From Hyphomonadaceae bacterium (lineage in GTDB: Bacteria > Pseudomonadota > Alphaproteobacteria > Caulobacterales > Hyphomonadaceae), in contig JAUYPV010000002.1 in NCBI GenBank assembly GCA_030697555.1, forward strand, positions 1 to 64,000: a stretch of 64,000 nucleotides of DNA. The letters run 5' to 3'. Shown piece after piece: positions 1-7,262 of the stretch. Every line of letters begins with the position of its first letter. The stretch's first letter is position 1. The notes beneath the pieces were generated by a model. That model saw only the letters and a program-made list of their open reading frames with translations, did no database searches and was not told the DNA's origin. A program made the position numbers and the translations under genes.

Positions 1-67
1 CGCGACCGGCTTTCAGAGAGGCGAGCTTCATTCCGCCTCTATGCCCGAAACTTTGTCGGGAGCAAAC

Positions 68-550
68 TCAGTCTGGAGCAAAAACGGCCGCGACGCGCCG
101 GACGACTTCCAGCGCTTCCTTCCGGCGGAACCAGAGCAGCAGCACAAGGCCGAACATGAGATTTGTGACAGCGGCGATGAAAAGCCCGCCGCCGTCATTG
201 TTGGGGTCCGTTCCCAGGGGCGTGAAGAGGTGGAAACTGACAGCGCCCAGCATGACAGCCACACCTGCCGCAGCGCCCATCGCCTGGAGCCGATGGAATT
301 TCGGCAGGATGCCGACGAGAAGAAGGAAGGACGCCAGGAGTTCGATCGAGCCGATAACATACTGGCTGAACAGGCCGGTGTAGCCAAAGAGCCCGGCCGC
401 GCCGAGATCGGCGGCCCAACCATCGAGCTTCTGGCTGAAGATCACCTGGGTTTCGGGCGCGTCGGTGAACTTGAAGAACAGGCTGTCGATGAAGATCACG
501 GCCATGAAGATGGCCATGGCGTTGGGTATGTTCTTAATGACGAACTTCAT
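68..550 (-). CDS. DoxX-like membrane protein
   Basis: This is a 160-residue protein with four hydrophobic segments (roughly residues 8-25, 50-72, 80-105 and 120-142), the layout of the DoxX/DoxD-like family. These are small inner-membrane proteins, some of them linked to quinone or thiosulfate redox chemistry, but the role here is unknown. The start has AGAGGGGG about nine bases upstream. It lies downstream of a lipoprotein gene on the same strand with a 67-base gap, so the two may be co-transcribed. A short GAGGCG/CGCCTC hairpin lies about 30-50 bases beyond the stop but has no T-run, so I do not call it a terminator. The family call is by general architecture; specific function is not claimed. 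Confidence 0.75.
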   Translation of the reverse strand: MKFVIKNIPNAMAIFMAVIFIDSLFFKFTDAPETQVIFSQKLDGWAADLGAAGLFGYTGLFSQYVIGSIELLASFLLLVGILPKFHRLQAMGAAAGVAVMLGAVSFHLFTPLGTDPNNDGGGLFIAAVTNLMFGLVLLLWFRRKEALEVVRRVAAVFAPD

Positions 551-617
551 TGGGCGCGCCCCCTCTGTTCAGCGTTCTACGGCTGTCCGACCCCCCGGCG
601 GATGTATACGTCCGATT

Positions 618-1037
618 TCAGTTCTGGGCGATGGCGCAATCCTGGAAGGCCATGCGGCCACGGGCAAAGCGGATAACCGTGGGCGTGTCGCCGCCGCCGG
701 ACTTGGCGAACGTCATCGTGCCGTTGGTGTAGGTGGAGACACCGGGCGCCGCGTTCGTATCAGGGGCAAGAAGCGGAAGATCGGTGTTGCTGCCGTCGGC
801 GTTGACGACGGTGGCGGCCGTATCCGTAAAGGCGACGCGGAAGCTTTCGCCGCCGCACATCAGGTTCATCGTGCCGACGCGGGCGTCGGGCGCTGGCGTG
901 GCGGCTTCTGCAGGCGCCGGTGCGGGTTCGGTTGCCGGCGGCGTTTCACCAGCCGGCGCGGCGGGGGTATCTGTCGCTGGCGTGCAGGCGACGGCGAAAA
1001 GCGCGGAAACCGCAGCAGCAATTATCAAACGCGGCAT
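618..1037 (-). CDS. small lipoprotein with MliC-like C-terminal region
   Basis: This 139-residue protein begins with a lipoprotein signal peptide ending in the lipobox AVAC. A Pro/Ala-rich linker of about 45 residues follows, then a roughly 80-residue domain containing MNLMCGGESFRVAF, a Cys near the C-terminus and the ending IRFARGRMAFQDC. This resembles MliC-type lysozyme-inhibitor lipoproteins, which are periplasmic and carry a Cys pair. I chose the start at 1037 because AAGGAG sits about seven bases upstream; a start 13 codons further upstream would place charged residues before the signal peptide. The lipoprotein call is firm from sequence; the MliC assignment is by resemblance only. Confidence 0.7.
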   Translation of the reverse strand: MPRLIIAAAVSALFAVACTPATDTPAAPAGETPPATEPAPAPAEAATPAPDARVGTMNLMCGGESFRVAFTDTAATVVNADGSNTDLPLLAPDTNAAPGVSTYTNGTMTFAKSGGGDTPTVIRFARGRMAFQDCAIAQN

Positions 1038-1212
1038 GAGAGGCTCCTTTGAAAAACAAACGAAATATCTGCTCAAAAATTAGGCCGCCTGCCCGCTCCG
1101 GCAACGTGCATACCTCGTTAACGAACCGCGAGCATCATGACGTCAGCGTAACAGAGTTCACTTCCGACCGCCTGCGCATGCCGCGCCTGAAGCAAGTCCG
1201 GAGTTTCGAGCC

Positions 1213-1314
1213 ATGTATTTCACCCGCGCCTGCTTCTATGCCGCCGTGTGCGCCTATCTGATGCCTGTGTCGGTTCTCATCGCCGGGCTCAACTACGCCA
1301 ACGCGCGCCGCTAG
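1213..1314 (+). CDS. possible 33-residue membrane micropeptide
   Basis: An ATG open frame encodes 33 residues, starting MYFTRACFYA and ending NYANARR, with one hydrophobic stretch of about 20 residues. A CCGGAG motif lies about nine bases upstream. It sits in the 273-base gap between two leftward genes and its stop overlaps the last bases of the convergent gene by four bases. Nothing is recognised. The hydrophobic core with a basic tail fits a single-span membrane micropeptide, but a chance frame is quite possible at this GC content. Confidence 0.3.
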   Translation: MYFTRACFYAAVCAYLMPVSVLIAGLNYANARR

Positions 1315-2234
1315 GCTTTCTTCATCAGCGCAACGAGATCGGCGCCGCAGACCTGATCCGCGGCGAGGATCTGGCCACCGCCTTTCGGCCAGTCACCCTG
1401 GAAGATCTTCTGCGTTTCGAGCGGCCCAGCGGGCGGCGTCACAAGCACAGCAACACCATCGACCTCCGCGCGGCGAATACCCGGAAGGTTTGCGACCTGC
1501 TGCAGGTCGACGATGCGGAGTTCGAATTTCGGTTGTTCGCTGTCCAGGCCAAAGAAGCCCTTCAGCGACTTGCGTGGGCGGCGCACGAGCGCAACGTGCG
1601 AGATGATGCCTGCGGGAAGCATGGTGAGCACACGCTCGGTCCAGCTCGCAGCGGGAATGGGCATCGCCGCGCCCTCGGGCATGAACCAGCTGATCCTCGG
1701 GACGAAGATGTCGGCGCCGCGTTCCTTGTTCAACACGGCGCGGCCGTAGTTCCACTTCCAGACGGCCTCGATCAGGGCGGGATCGGCTGACCAGGGCGGC
1801 GGCGGCCTGGTGTCTTCTCCGATGGACTGGAAGCCGATGTGGTTGCCCTTGGTCCAGCCGCGCAGGAACCCTTCGCGCGAATAGGCGCCTTCGCCCATGC
1901 CGTCGATCTGCGGATCATCGATGCGGCAACCGAAAGCTTGGAGGAAAGCCGCGACCTCGGGTTCTGCTTCAAGCGCAAAGATGTGGGGACGGACATAGTT
2001 GAGGTTGAAGACAACCGCCGGTGTCGATTCAATCCCATCCTCTGGAATGCCACGCTCGCTTATACTGAAGGCGAAATAGACGCCGGTGTCTTCGTTGGAA
2101 TAGACAGCCTGCGTGGTCGTGACGCCGTCGGAATCCTCGGTTTCCCTGAGATCGACATGCGGACGGTAACCCAGCCAGTCGCGTATCGCCGCGGCGTCGA
2201 ACTGCGCGGGGATCATCAGGAGGTCGTAACTCAC
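1311..2234 (-). CDS. hypothetical protein downstream of hmgA
   Basis: A 307-residue soluble protein with no recognised domain. It has no signal peptide or membrane segment. Features include an acidic N-terminal half (DLRETEDSDG), a run PPPPW around residue 145 and a basic patch RRPRKSLKG near residue 220. It follows hmgA by six bases on the same strand and so is very likely in the same transcript, but nothing in the sequence ties it to tyrosine breakdown. The start is a GTG. Function is unknown. Confidence 0.65.
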   Translation of the reverse strand: MSYDLLMIPAQFDAAAIRDWLGYRPHVDLRETEDSDGVTTTQAVYSNEDTGVYFAFSISERGIPEDGIESTPAVVFNLNYVRPHIFALEAEPEVAAFLQAFGCRIDDPQIDGMGEGAYSREGFLRGWTKGNHIGFQSIGEDTRPPPPWSADPALIEAVWKWNYGRAVLNKERGADIFVPRISWFMPEGAAMPIPAASWTERVLTMLPAGIISHVALVRRPRKSLKGFFGLDSEQPKFELRIVDLQQVANLPGIRRAEVDGVAVLVTPPAGPLETQKIFQGDWPKGGGQILAADQVCGADLVALMKKA

Positions 2235-2240
2235 GCGCTG

Positions 2241-3383
2241 CTACTCGTTCGTTTTCCAGCTGTCCACGTAAGCGGCGCTCTCCACGCCCGTCGCGGCCTC
2301 GCCCACGTCGAGCGGATCGCGGGTGTCGATCATGACGGCGTATTCGTCGGTCATGGGCTTGTCCTGGACGAGCATCTTCTTCAGCGCCTTGGGATGCGGG
2401 CCGTGGGTGAAGCCGGAGGGGTGGAAGGTCATCATGCCGGCCTTGATGTTGTCGCGGCTGAAGAAGTCGCCAGCGTGATAGAAGAGCACTTCGTCGAAAT
2501 CGTCATTGTTGTGGAAGAACGGCACTTTCAGCGCGCCGGGATCGGTTTCGAACGGACGCGGGCAAAATGTGCAGACGACAAAGCGGTCGGACAGGAAGGT
2601 GGTGTGGACGGATGGCGGCAAGTGGTAGCGGTGGCTGGCCACCGGGCGCAGATCCTTCACATTGATCTTCACCGGCGCGAGATCGCCGTGCCAGCCGACG
2701 GCGTCGAGCGGAGTTTGCGGGTAAGTCACGATGGAGAGGGCGCCGCGCTTCTTCACCTCGACCTGCGAGGCGCCCTTGGCTTTCTGGTGGTCGAGGAAGG
2801 CGGCGTCGAGCTTCGGCGTTTCCAGCATGGCGGGATCGAAGAAAGCGTGCGGACCGAGAAGGCCGCGATCGGGCAAGGTGAAGTGCGTGTTGGTCGCCTC
2901 GATGACCAGAAGGTCGAGCGGGCTCGCAGGCGCAATGAAGAACATGCCGCCGCGCGGGATATAGATGTAATCGCCAGGGGCAACGGCGTAGTGGCCCCAG
3001 TCACAATAGAGATCGCCCGCGCCCTTGTGGACGAACAGCAGCGTATCGCCGTCGCCGTTGCGGGACAGGCTGGTCATCCTGCTCGCGAGTTTCCAGTAGC
3101 GGACTTCGACCGACTTGTTGGAGAGGACGACCGGCGCGTGCCACGGGCCGGCGGCTTCGCCCTTTGCTGATGTCTTCGTCAGGTCGAACGCGCGCGGACG
3201 CAGGGGGCCTTCGAAGTTCGTCCAGCCGGTGGGCGGCTTGGGATGGTGGAAGAAGGCGGCGGGACCGAAGAAGCCTTCCTTCGACATCTCACGCTCGAAC
3301 GTGCCTTCCGGCATGTCGGCATGGGCCTGCTTCGAGTGCCTGCCCTCGGCGCCTTTGACGGGAATCCATTTGCCTTTGGTCAT
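2241..3383 (-). CDS. hmgA: homogentisate 1,2-dioxygenase
   Basis: This enzyme opens the ring of homogentisate with O2 and Fe(II) to give 4-maleylacetoacetate, the third step of tyrosine catabolism. The 380 residues match the shorter bacterial form. Landmarks are the opening MTKGKWIPVKG, a cupin-like core (GDYIYIPRGGMFF) and the C-terminal His/Glu-rich segment (FHNNDDFDEVLFYHAGDFF, then PSGFTHGPHPKA) that supplies iron ligands in this family. I start at 3383; the open frame runs 62 codons further upstream, but that part overlaps the repeat and the opposing DUF559 gene. Pathway partners maiA and hpd lie within 4 kb on the same strand; fumarylacetoacetase is not in the window. Confidence 0.93.
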   Translation of the reverse strand: MTKGKWIPVKGAEGRHSKQAHADMPEGTFEREMSKEGFFGPAAFFHHPKPPTGWTNFEGPLRPRAFDLTKTSAKGEAAGPWHAPVVLSNKSVEVRYWKLASRMTSLSRNGDGDTLLFVHKGAGDLYCDWGHYAVAPGDYIYIPRGGMFFIAPASPLDLLVIEATNTHFTLPDRGLLGPHAFFDPAMLETPKLDAAFLDHQKAKGASQVEVKKRGALSIVTYPQTPLDAVGWHGDLAPVKINVKDLRPVASHRYHLPPSVHTTFLSDRFVVCTFCPRPFETDPGALKVPFFHNNDDFDEVLFYHAGDFFSRDNIKAGMMTFHPSGFTHGPHPKALKKMLVQDKPMTDEYAVMIDTRDPLDVGEAATGVESAAYVDSWKTNE

Positions 3384-3408
3384 GCGCTTCTCGGGGGCTT
3401 GAGGTCTT

Positions 3409-3470
3409 GCCTCCACCAGTCGCAGACTGGGGGAGGTGGATCGCGGCGCAGCCGCGAGACGGAGGGGGAC
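3409..3470. repeat. left inverted-repeat unit flanking the DUF559 gene
   Basis: This block runs TTGCCTCCACC, a short stem loop, GGGGGAGGTGGATCGCGGCG, then GAGACGGAGGGGG. Its reverse complement recurs at 3845-3910, with nearly identical ends and a variable central hairpin. The last part supplies the purine-rich ribosome-binding site of the DUF559 gene. Arms, hairpins and the conserved GGGGGAGGTGGATCGC core can be read directly. That it is a dispersed family repeat in the genome is inference. Confidence 0.75.
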
Positions 3471-3475
3471 TCTCG

Positions 3476-3832
3476 GTGAAGACCGACTGGACGACACGGC
3501 AACGCGCGCAAAAGCTGCGGCGTCAACTGACCGATGCGGAGCGCATCCTGTGGTCGCGTCTGAAGGCAAGGCAACTCGGTGGGTGGCAGTTCCGGATTCA
3601 GCATCCGATCAGCCCCTACATCGTCGACTTCGCGGTCGTGCCGCTTCGGATCGCCGTGGAGCTTGATGGCGCGACGCATTCCGCCCTCCTCGAACGCAGG
3701 CATGACGAGCGGCGGCGACTGTCGCTCGAAAGTCGCGGCTGGACGATCATACGATTCTGGAATTCCGAGGTTTATCACAACCTTGACGGCGTCTTGCGGT
3801 CGATAGCAGAGAGACTGCCGCCGAGAACGTGA
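3476..3832 (+). CDS. DUF559-domain protein, Vsr/restriction-like endonuclease fold
   Basis: A 118-residue protein of the DUF559 family, which belongs to the PD-(D/E)XK/Vsr-like nuclease superfamily. Visible landmarks are an N-terminal helical stretch (ARQLRR-type, TDAERILWSRLKARQLGGW), a core FRIQHPISPYIVDF, then VELDGATH with a conserved acidic pair, and the ending WTIIRFWNSEV. The GTG at 3476 is preferred because GGAGGGGGAC lies directly upstream. The gene is on the opposite strand to the hmgA/maiA genes around it and is bounded on both sides by copies of one repeat in inverted orientation. Its job is unknown; a repeat-associated nuclease is an inference from context. Confidence 0.8.
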   Translation: MKTDWTTRQRAQKLRRQLTDAERILWSRLKARQLGGWQFRIQHPISPYIVDFAVVPLRIAVELDGATHSALLERRHDERRRLSLESRGWTIIRFWNSEVYHNLDGVLRSIAERLPPRT

Positions 3833-3844
3833 GCCGCCGATAGA

Positions 3845-3910
3845 CCCCCTCCGTCTCGCCGCTTCGCGGCGATCCACCTCCCCCACTTGCGTTGCAAGTG
3901 AGGGAGGCAA
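3845..3910. repeat. right inverted-repeat unit flanking the DUF559 gene
   Basis: This is the reverse-complement partner of the block at 3409-3470. It reads CCCCCTCCGTCTCGCCGC, then GCGATCCACCTCCCCCA, then a stem CACTTGCGTTGCAAGTG and GAGGGAGGCAA. The core is conserved with the left copy while the internal stem differs in sequence but keeps pairing ability. It begins 12 bases after the DUF559 stop codon. Confidence 0.75.
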
Positions 3911-3931
3911 GCGCGCAGGCGCCTGTGCCAA

Positions 3932-3955
3932 GACGGAGGGGGACTCTCGATGAAG
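3932..3955. repeat. partial direct copy of the DUF559 start region
   Basis: GACGGAGGGGGACTCTCG followed by ATGAAG repeats the 24 bases at 3458-3481 that contain the DUF559 ribosome-binding site and start codon; the only difference in this stretch is GTG versus ATG. It ends three bases before the maiA stop codon and has no open frame of its own. It looks like a truncated third repeat unit. Confidence 0.65.
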
Positions 3956-3957
3956 CA

Positions 3958-4605
3958 CTAGGCTTGCTTCGCCTCCGGTTGATTTTCAGGCGCTGCATCC
4001 ACAAATGCCCTGATCTCCCGCAGCGCCGTGTCGATGCGCAGGATGTTGGGAAACTGGTTGAGGTCAATCTGCGGGTAGCGGCGGGCGTTGGTGACCTGGG
4101 GCACGAGCACGATGTCGGCGAGCGTGGGGCTGTCGGCGACGCTGAAGCCGCCCTTCGACGGCAGCATGTGTTCCAGCACGGTGAAGCCGCGGACGATCCA
4201 GTGGCTGTACCACTCGGCGATGGCGGCATCGTCGGCGCCGAACTGGGAGCGCAGGCGGGCGAGCGTGGAGGTGTTATTGAGGGGGTGGATGTCGGCGACG
4301 ATCTGGTCTTTCAGGTCGCGGACGTGGGCGCGGGCGGCCGGATCCTTGGGGAGGAGCGGCGGGTTGGAACGCGTCTCGTCGAGATAGTCGATCATCGCCA
4401 TTGACTGGCCGATGCGGTGGCCGTCGATCTCAAGGATGGGCACGCGGCCGGAGGGATGGCGCGCGAGATGTTCGGGGCTGGTGTTCTCGTTCTTCAGAAG
4501 ATGCACGCCGACTGTCTTGTAGCTGACGCCCTTGAGGTTCAGCGCGATGCGCGTGCGGTAGGTCGCCGAGGAGCGCCAGTAGCCGTAGAGGATGGTTTCA
4601 GACAT
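3958..4605 (-). CDS. maiA: maleylacetoacetate isomerase (zeta-class GST fold)
   Basis: This enzyme isomerises 4-maleylacetoacetate to fumarylacetoacetate using glutathione, directly after HmgA. The 215 residues show the zeta-class GST pattern: the N-terminal motif YWRSSATYRTRIALNLKG (SSxxxR glutathione-binding signature), SGRVPILEIDG, and the all-alpha C-terminal half with HPLNN and PTLADIVLVPQ. The start at 4605 gives the expected N-terminus MSETILYGYWRSS; the longer open frame upstream adds unrelated residues. It is separated from hmgA by the DUF559/repeat cassette, so the two may no longer share a transcript. Confidence 0.92.
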   Translation of the reverse strand: MSETILYGYWRSSATYRTRIALNLKGVSYKTVGVHLLKNENTSPEHLARHPSGRVPILEIDGHRIGQSMAMIDYLDETRSNPPLLPKDPAARAHVRDLKDQIVADIHPLNNTSTLARLRSQFGADDAAIAEWYSHWIVRGFTVLEHMLPSKGGFSVADSPTLADIVLVPQVTNARRYPQIDLNQFPNILRIDTALREIRAFVDAAPENQPEAKQA

Positions 4606-4700
4606 CGAGATTGGTTCCGGCTTGCCTTGACGACGTCGAGTCAGTTGCGCCTTCGGACAAGGCGCGCGCAACCCGCCTTGGGTAGGAGGACCCTTCCGGT

Positions 4701-4714
4701 TTGATCCAGATCAA
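4701..4714 (+). promoter_or_regulatory. FNR/FixK-type box upstream of cytochrome c
   Basis: TTGAT-CCAG-ATCAA is a perfect dyad matching the FNR/FixK/Anr consensus TTGAT-N4-ATCAA. Its centre lies about 58 bases upstream of the cytochrome start, a distance that suits an activator position near -41.5 with a short leader. The motif is read directly; oxygen-responsive control is inferred. Confidence 0.65.
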
Positions 4715-4765
4715 AGCGGAAATGCCCCGCGACAGCTGTGATTGCAGCGTTATGGGAGAAAAAAC

Positions 4766-5092
4766 GTGCTCATAAAAACTGCGATAATTGGATTTGTTCT
4801 GGCCGCCGGCACGGCGCCGGCGTGGTCGGAAGGATCGGGAGACAGCTTCCGGGGCCAAGCCTATTCCCAAGCCATGTGCCAATCCTGCCATTCGACGAAA
4901 GCGGATGATACCGCCTCGCCCAACCCAGCTGCGCCGCCTTTTAGGTCCATAAAATTCGCCTACAGCACGGGCGAAGCGTTCGCGACATATCTCAACACCA
5001 AGCATCCGAACATTATGGCGCAGGTCAATTTGCGACAGGCGGAAGACATAGCGGCTTTCATCACGAGCCTGCAGCCGGGGAAAACCAACTGA
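4766..5092 (+). CDS. small periplasmic c-type cytochrome
   Basis: A 108-residue protein with an N-terminal signal peptide (hydrophobic core to about residue 20, cleavage near PAWS-EG) and one haem-binding motif CQSCH at about residue 40. A Met in the second half could be the sixth iron ligand. Size and single CxxCH fit a monohaem class I cytochrome that shuttles electrons in the periplasm. I choose the GTG at 4766 because GGGAG sits seven bases upstream; a TTG eight codons earlier has no such site. The gene is divergent from maiA and sits behind a perfect FNR/FixK-type box. Confidence 0.85.
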   Translation: MLIKTAIIGFVLAAGTAPAWSEGSGDSFRGQAYSQAMCQSCHSTKADDTASPNPAAPPFRSIKFAYSTGEAFATYLNTKHPNIMAQVNLRQAEDIAAFITSLQPGKTN

Positions 5093-5159
5093 GTGCATAG
5101 CCTGCAATAGTTCGCCGGGATGGCCTCTGTTGCTGCCGACAGCAAGGCTGCTCATGGCT

Positions 5160-5615
5160 TCAGGTTGCCTGTGCGGAGTAGTCTGCGATTAGCTTGCCGT
5201 ATTGGTCGGGGGCGGGGAAGCGGTCGAAACTCTGCTTCGCGGCCGTGCTAGCCCAGGACAGTTTTTCGCTGGTGCACGTCTCGATGAAGGGTGTCGACCA
5301 GGCGGGAACGTCGAACATGGTGGGGCGGACATTGACGAAGGCGTCCATGCCGGCCGGACGGGTGAACAGCCAGTTGAGGCAGTTCGGGCAATAGAGGTAC
5401 TTCGAGGCGCCGTGCAGAGCGCCGATCGCCGGCTCCCCCTTGACGACCGCGAAGCCGGCGCTGGGGATCATGGCCGACAGGGAGAATGCGCTGGCGCTCA
5501 GCTTCTGGCAGCCGGCGCAGTGGCAAGCCATGGTGATGATCGGCGGTGCGCTGATGAGCATCCGCACCTGCCCGCACATGCAGCCGCCTTCGATCGGATA
5601 TTTCGGATTGCTCAT
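5160..5615 (-). CDS. GFA/CENP-V family zinc-binding protein
   Basis: A 151-residue protein of the glutathione-dependent formaldehyde-activating (GFA)/CENP-V/DUF636 family. The zinc ligands are visible as GGCMCGQVR near residue 11, CHCAGCQKL near residue 31, and YCPNCLNWLF near residue 74. Family members bind two zinc ions and some act on glutathione adducts; the substrate here is unknown. The start overlaps the stop of the upstream MAPEG gene by four bases (ATGA), so the two are translationally coupled. MAPEG proteins also often use glutathione, which makes a shared thiol-related role plausible but unproven. Confidence 0.85.
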   Translation of the reverse strand: MSNPKYPIEGGCMCGQVRMLISAPPIITMACHCAGCQKLSASAFSLSAMIPSAGFAVVKGEPAIGALHGASKYLYCPNCLNWLFTRPAGMDAFVNVRPTMFDVPAWSTPFIETCTSEKLSWASTAAKQSFDRFPAPDQYGKLIADYSAQAT

Positions 5616-6031
5616 GACGGCGCCTGCAGCAGCGGCAGACCCAGCATGACAAGGCGAACCCCAAGCACGACGCCGACACCGACCGTGGCGAGGATGCCGA
5701 GCACGCGCGGCAGGTTGCGGGTGTTCTTCAGCGACAAGCCGATTGCGTGCGCGAGCCGGCCAAAGATGAAGATGCCTGCGTAGATTTCCGCGGTCAGGCG
5801 TTCGCCGCCGAGCATTTCGAACAGGGCGAGGGCGACGACGAAAATCGCGGCGTTCTCGGCGAAGTTGCCGTGACGGCGCGTGGCGCGCAGGACATTGGCG
5901 TCGCCGCCATCGCCGAGCGATTGCTTGCCGCGCCGGCGGGCCACGACGACGGTGAGAATCAACGCCATCTGGATGATGATGAGGACGCCAGCCGTTACGG
6001 CCGAGACTAACGGCGCTGAAAGTGCAGGCAT
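5612..6031 (-). CDS. MAPEG-family membrane protein
   Basis: A 139-residue inner-membrane protein with four hydrophobic segments and the family pattern RRHGNFAENAAIFVVALALFE followed by FGRLAHAIGLS. MAPEG proteins include microsomal glutathione transferases and related proteins; bacterial members are mostly uncharacterised. The gene starts 19 bases from the end of hpd and overlaps the GFA-like gene by four bases, so hpd, this gene and the GFA gene probably form one leftward transcript. Confidence 0.85.
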   Translation of the reverse strand: MPALSAPLVSAVTAGVLIIIQMALILTVVVARRRGKQSLGDGGDANVLRATRRHGNFAENAAIFVVALALFEMLGGERLTAEIYAGIFIFGRLAHAIGLSLKNTRNLPRVLGILATVGVGVVLGVRLVMLGLPLLQAPS

Positions 6032-6050
6032 GGTCCGCTCCGCGCTGGTG

Positions 6051-7118
6051 CTACGCCTCGGCCTTTAGCACGCCGCGCCTGATCTGGTCGGCTTCGATGC
6101 TCTCGAAGAGGGCGCGGAAATTACCCTCGCCGAAACCCTCATTGCCCTTGCGCTGGATCAACTCGAAGAAGATCGGGCCGATCTGGTTGGCGGTGAAGAT
6201 CTGCAGCAGCAGGCCCTGCCCCTTGGTCGGCGCGCCATCGATCAGGATCTGGTTCTTGTGCAGGCGCGGCACGTCCTCGCCATGGTTGCCGATGCGCTGG
6301 CCGATGCCTTCATAGTAGGTGTCGGGCACGGTCTGGAACGGAATGCCCTTTTTGCGCAGCGCCTCGACGCTTTCGTAGATGTTGTCGGTACCGAGCGCGA
6401 TGTGCTGGATGCCCTCGCCGCCATAGTCCTTGAGGAATTCCTCGATCTGGCTCTTGTCGTCGCGGCTCTCGTTGAGCGGGATGCGGATCTTGCCGCACGG
6501 GCTGGTCATCGCCTTGGAGACGAGGCCGGTCTGCTTGCCCTCGATGTCGAAGTAACGGATCTCGCGGAAGTTGAAGATCTTCTCGTAGTAGCTCGCCCAC
6601 TTGTCCATGTTGCCGCGGAACAGGTTGTGCGTGAGGTGGTCAAGATAGGTGAGCCCGACGGAGGCCTTCTTCTCATCGGCGCCTTCGATCGGCACGAAAT
6701 CGATGTCGTAGATGCCGTGCGCGCCATAGCGGTCGACGAGATAGATGTAGGCGCCGCCGATCGCCTTGATCGCCGGGATGTTGAGCTCCATCGGACCGAC
6801 CTGGCCGAAGGCGGGCTCGGCGCCGCGCTTGAGAGCTTCGGCGTAGGCCTTCGCGGCATCCTTGACGCGGAAGGCCATGGCATTGGCGCCCTGACCGTGC
6901 TGGCCGCGGAATTCGGCGGGCTGGCCGGACGGCTCCATGTTTAGGATGAAGTTGATGTCGCCCTGCTTGAAGCGGATGACGTTCTTGGAGCGATGGCGGG
7001 AAACAGGCGTGAAGCCCAGCGTCTCGAACAGCTTCGCCAGAACCAGCGGGTCAGGCGACGTGAATTCCACGAACTCGAACCCGTCCGTGCCCAGCGGGTT
7101 TTCGAAAAGGTCGGCCAT
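6051..7118 (-). CDS. hpd: 4-hydroxyphenylpyruvate dioxygenase
   Basis: This Fe(II) enzyme converts 4-hydroxyphenylpyruvate to homogentisate, the substrate of HmgA. The 355 residues contain two vicinal-oxygen-chelate halves. The C-terminal half carries the iron-ligand segments LDHLTHNLF, GIQHIALGT and IFFELIQRKG, and ends with the typical helix EGNFRALFESIEADQIRRG. The start at 7118 (MADLFENPLGTDGFEFVEF) has GGAG seven bases upstream; earlier in-frame starts lie in non-conserved sequence. With hmgA and maiA on the same strand this gives three of the four steps from 4-hydroxyphenylpyruvate to fumarate and acetoacetate. Confidence 0.95.
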   Translation of the reverse strand: MADLFENPLGTDGFEFVEFTSPDPLVLAKLFETLGFTPVSRHRSKNVIRFKQGDINFILNMEPSGQPAEFRGQHGQGANAMAFRVKDAAKAYAEALKRGAEPAFGQVGPMELNIPAIKAIGGAYIYLVDRYGAHGIYDIDFVPIEGADEKKASVGLTYLDHLTHNLFRGNMDKWASYYEKIFNFREIRYFDIEGKQTGLVSKAMTSPCGKIRIPLNESRDDKSQIEEFLKDYGGEGIQHIALGTDNIYESVEALRKKGIPFQTVPDTYYEGIGQRIGNHGEDVPRLHKNQILIDGAPTKGQGLLLQIFTANQIGPIFFELIQRKGNEGFGEGNFRALFESIEADQIRRGVLKAEA

Positions 7119-7262
7119 GAGAGTCTCCGGCGTTTGCCAGAGGATATATGCCTGTGCGGGGGATGAAAGAAGCGAGCCGCTGGCGCGTTGGGCGATCAAG
7201 TTTGAAAGAGTTGTGCGCGATTCCGGCGGTTTGGCCCGATTTTATGCGGGGCCGCTACGCCA

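Noticed and set aside
17..39. Terminator after the DoxX-like gene
   Set aside because: The GAGGCG/CGCCTC stem is only six to seven pairs with a long loop and no T-run.
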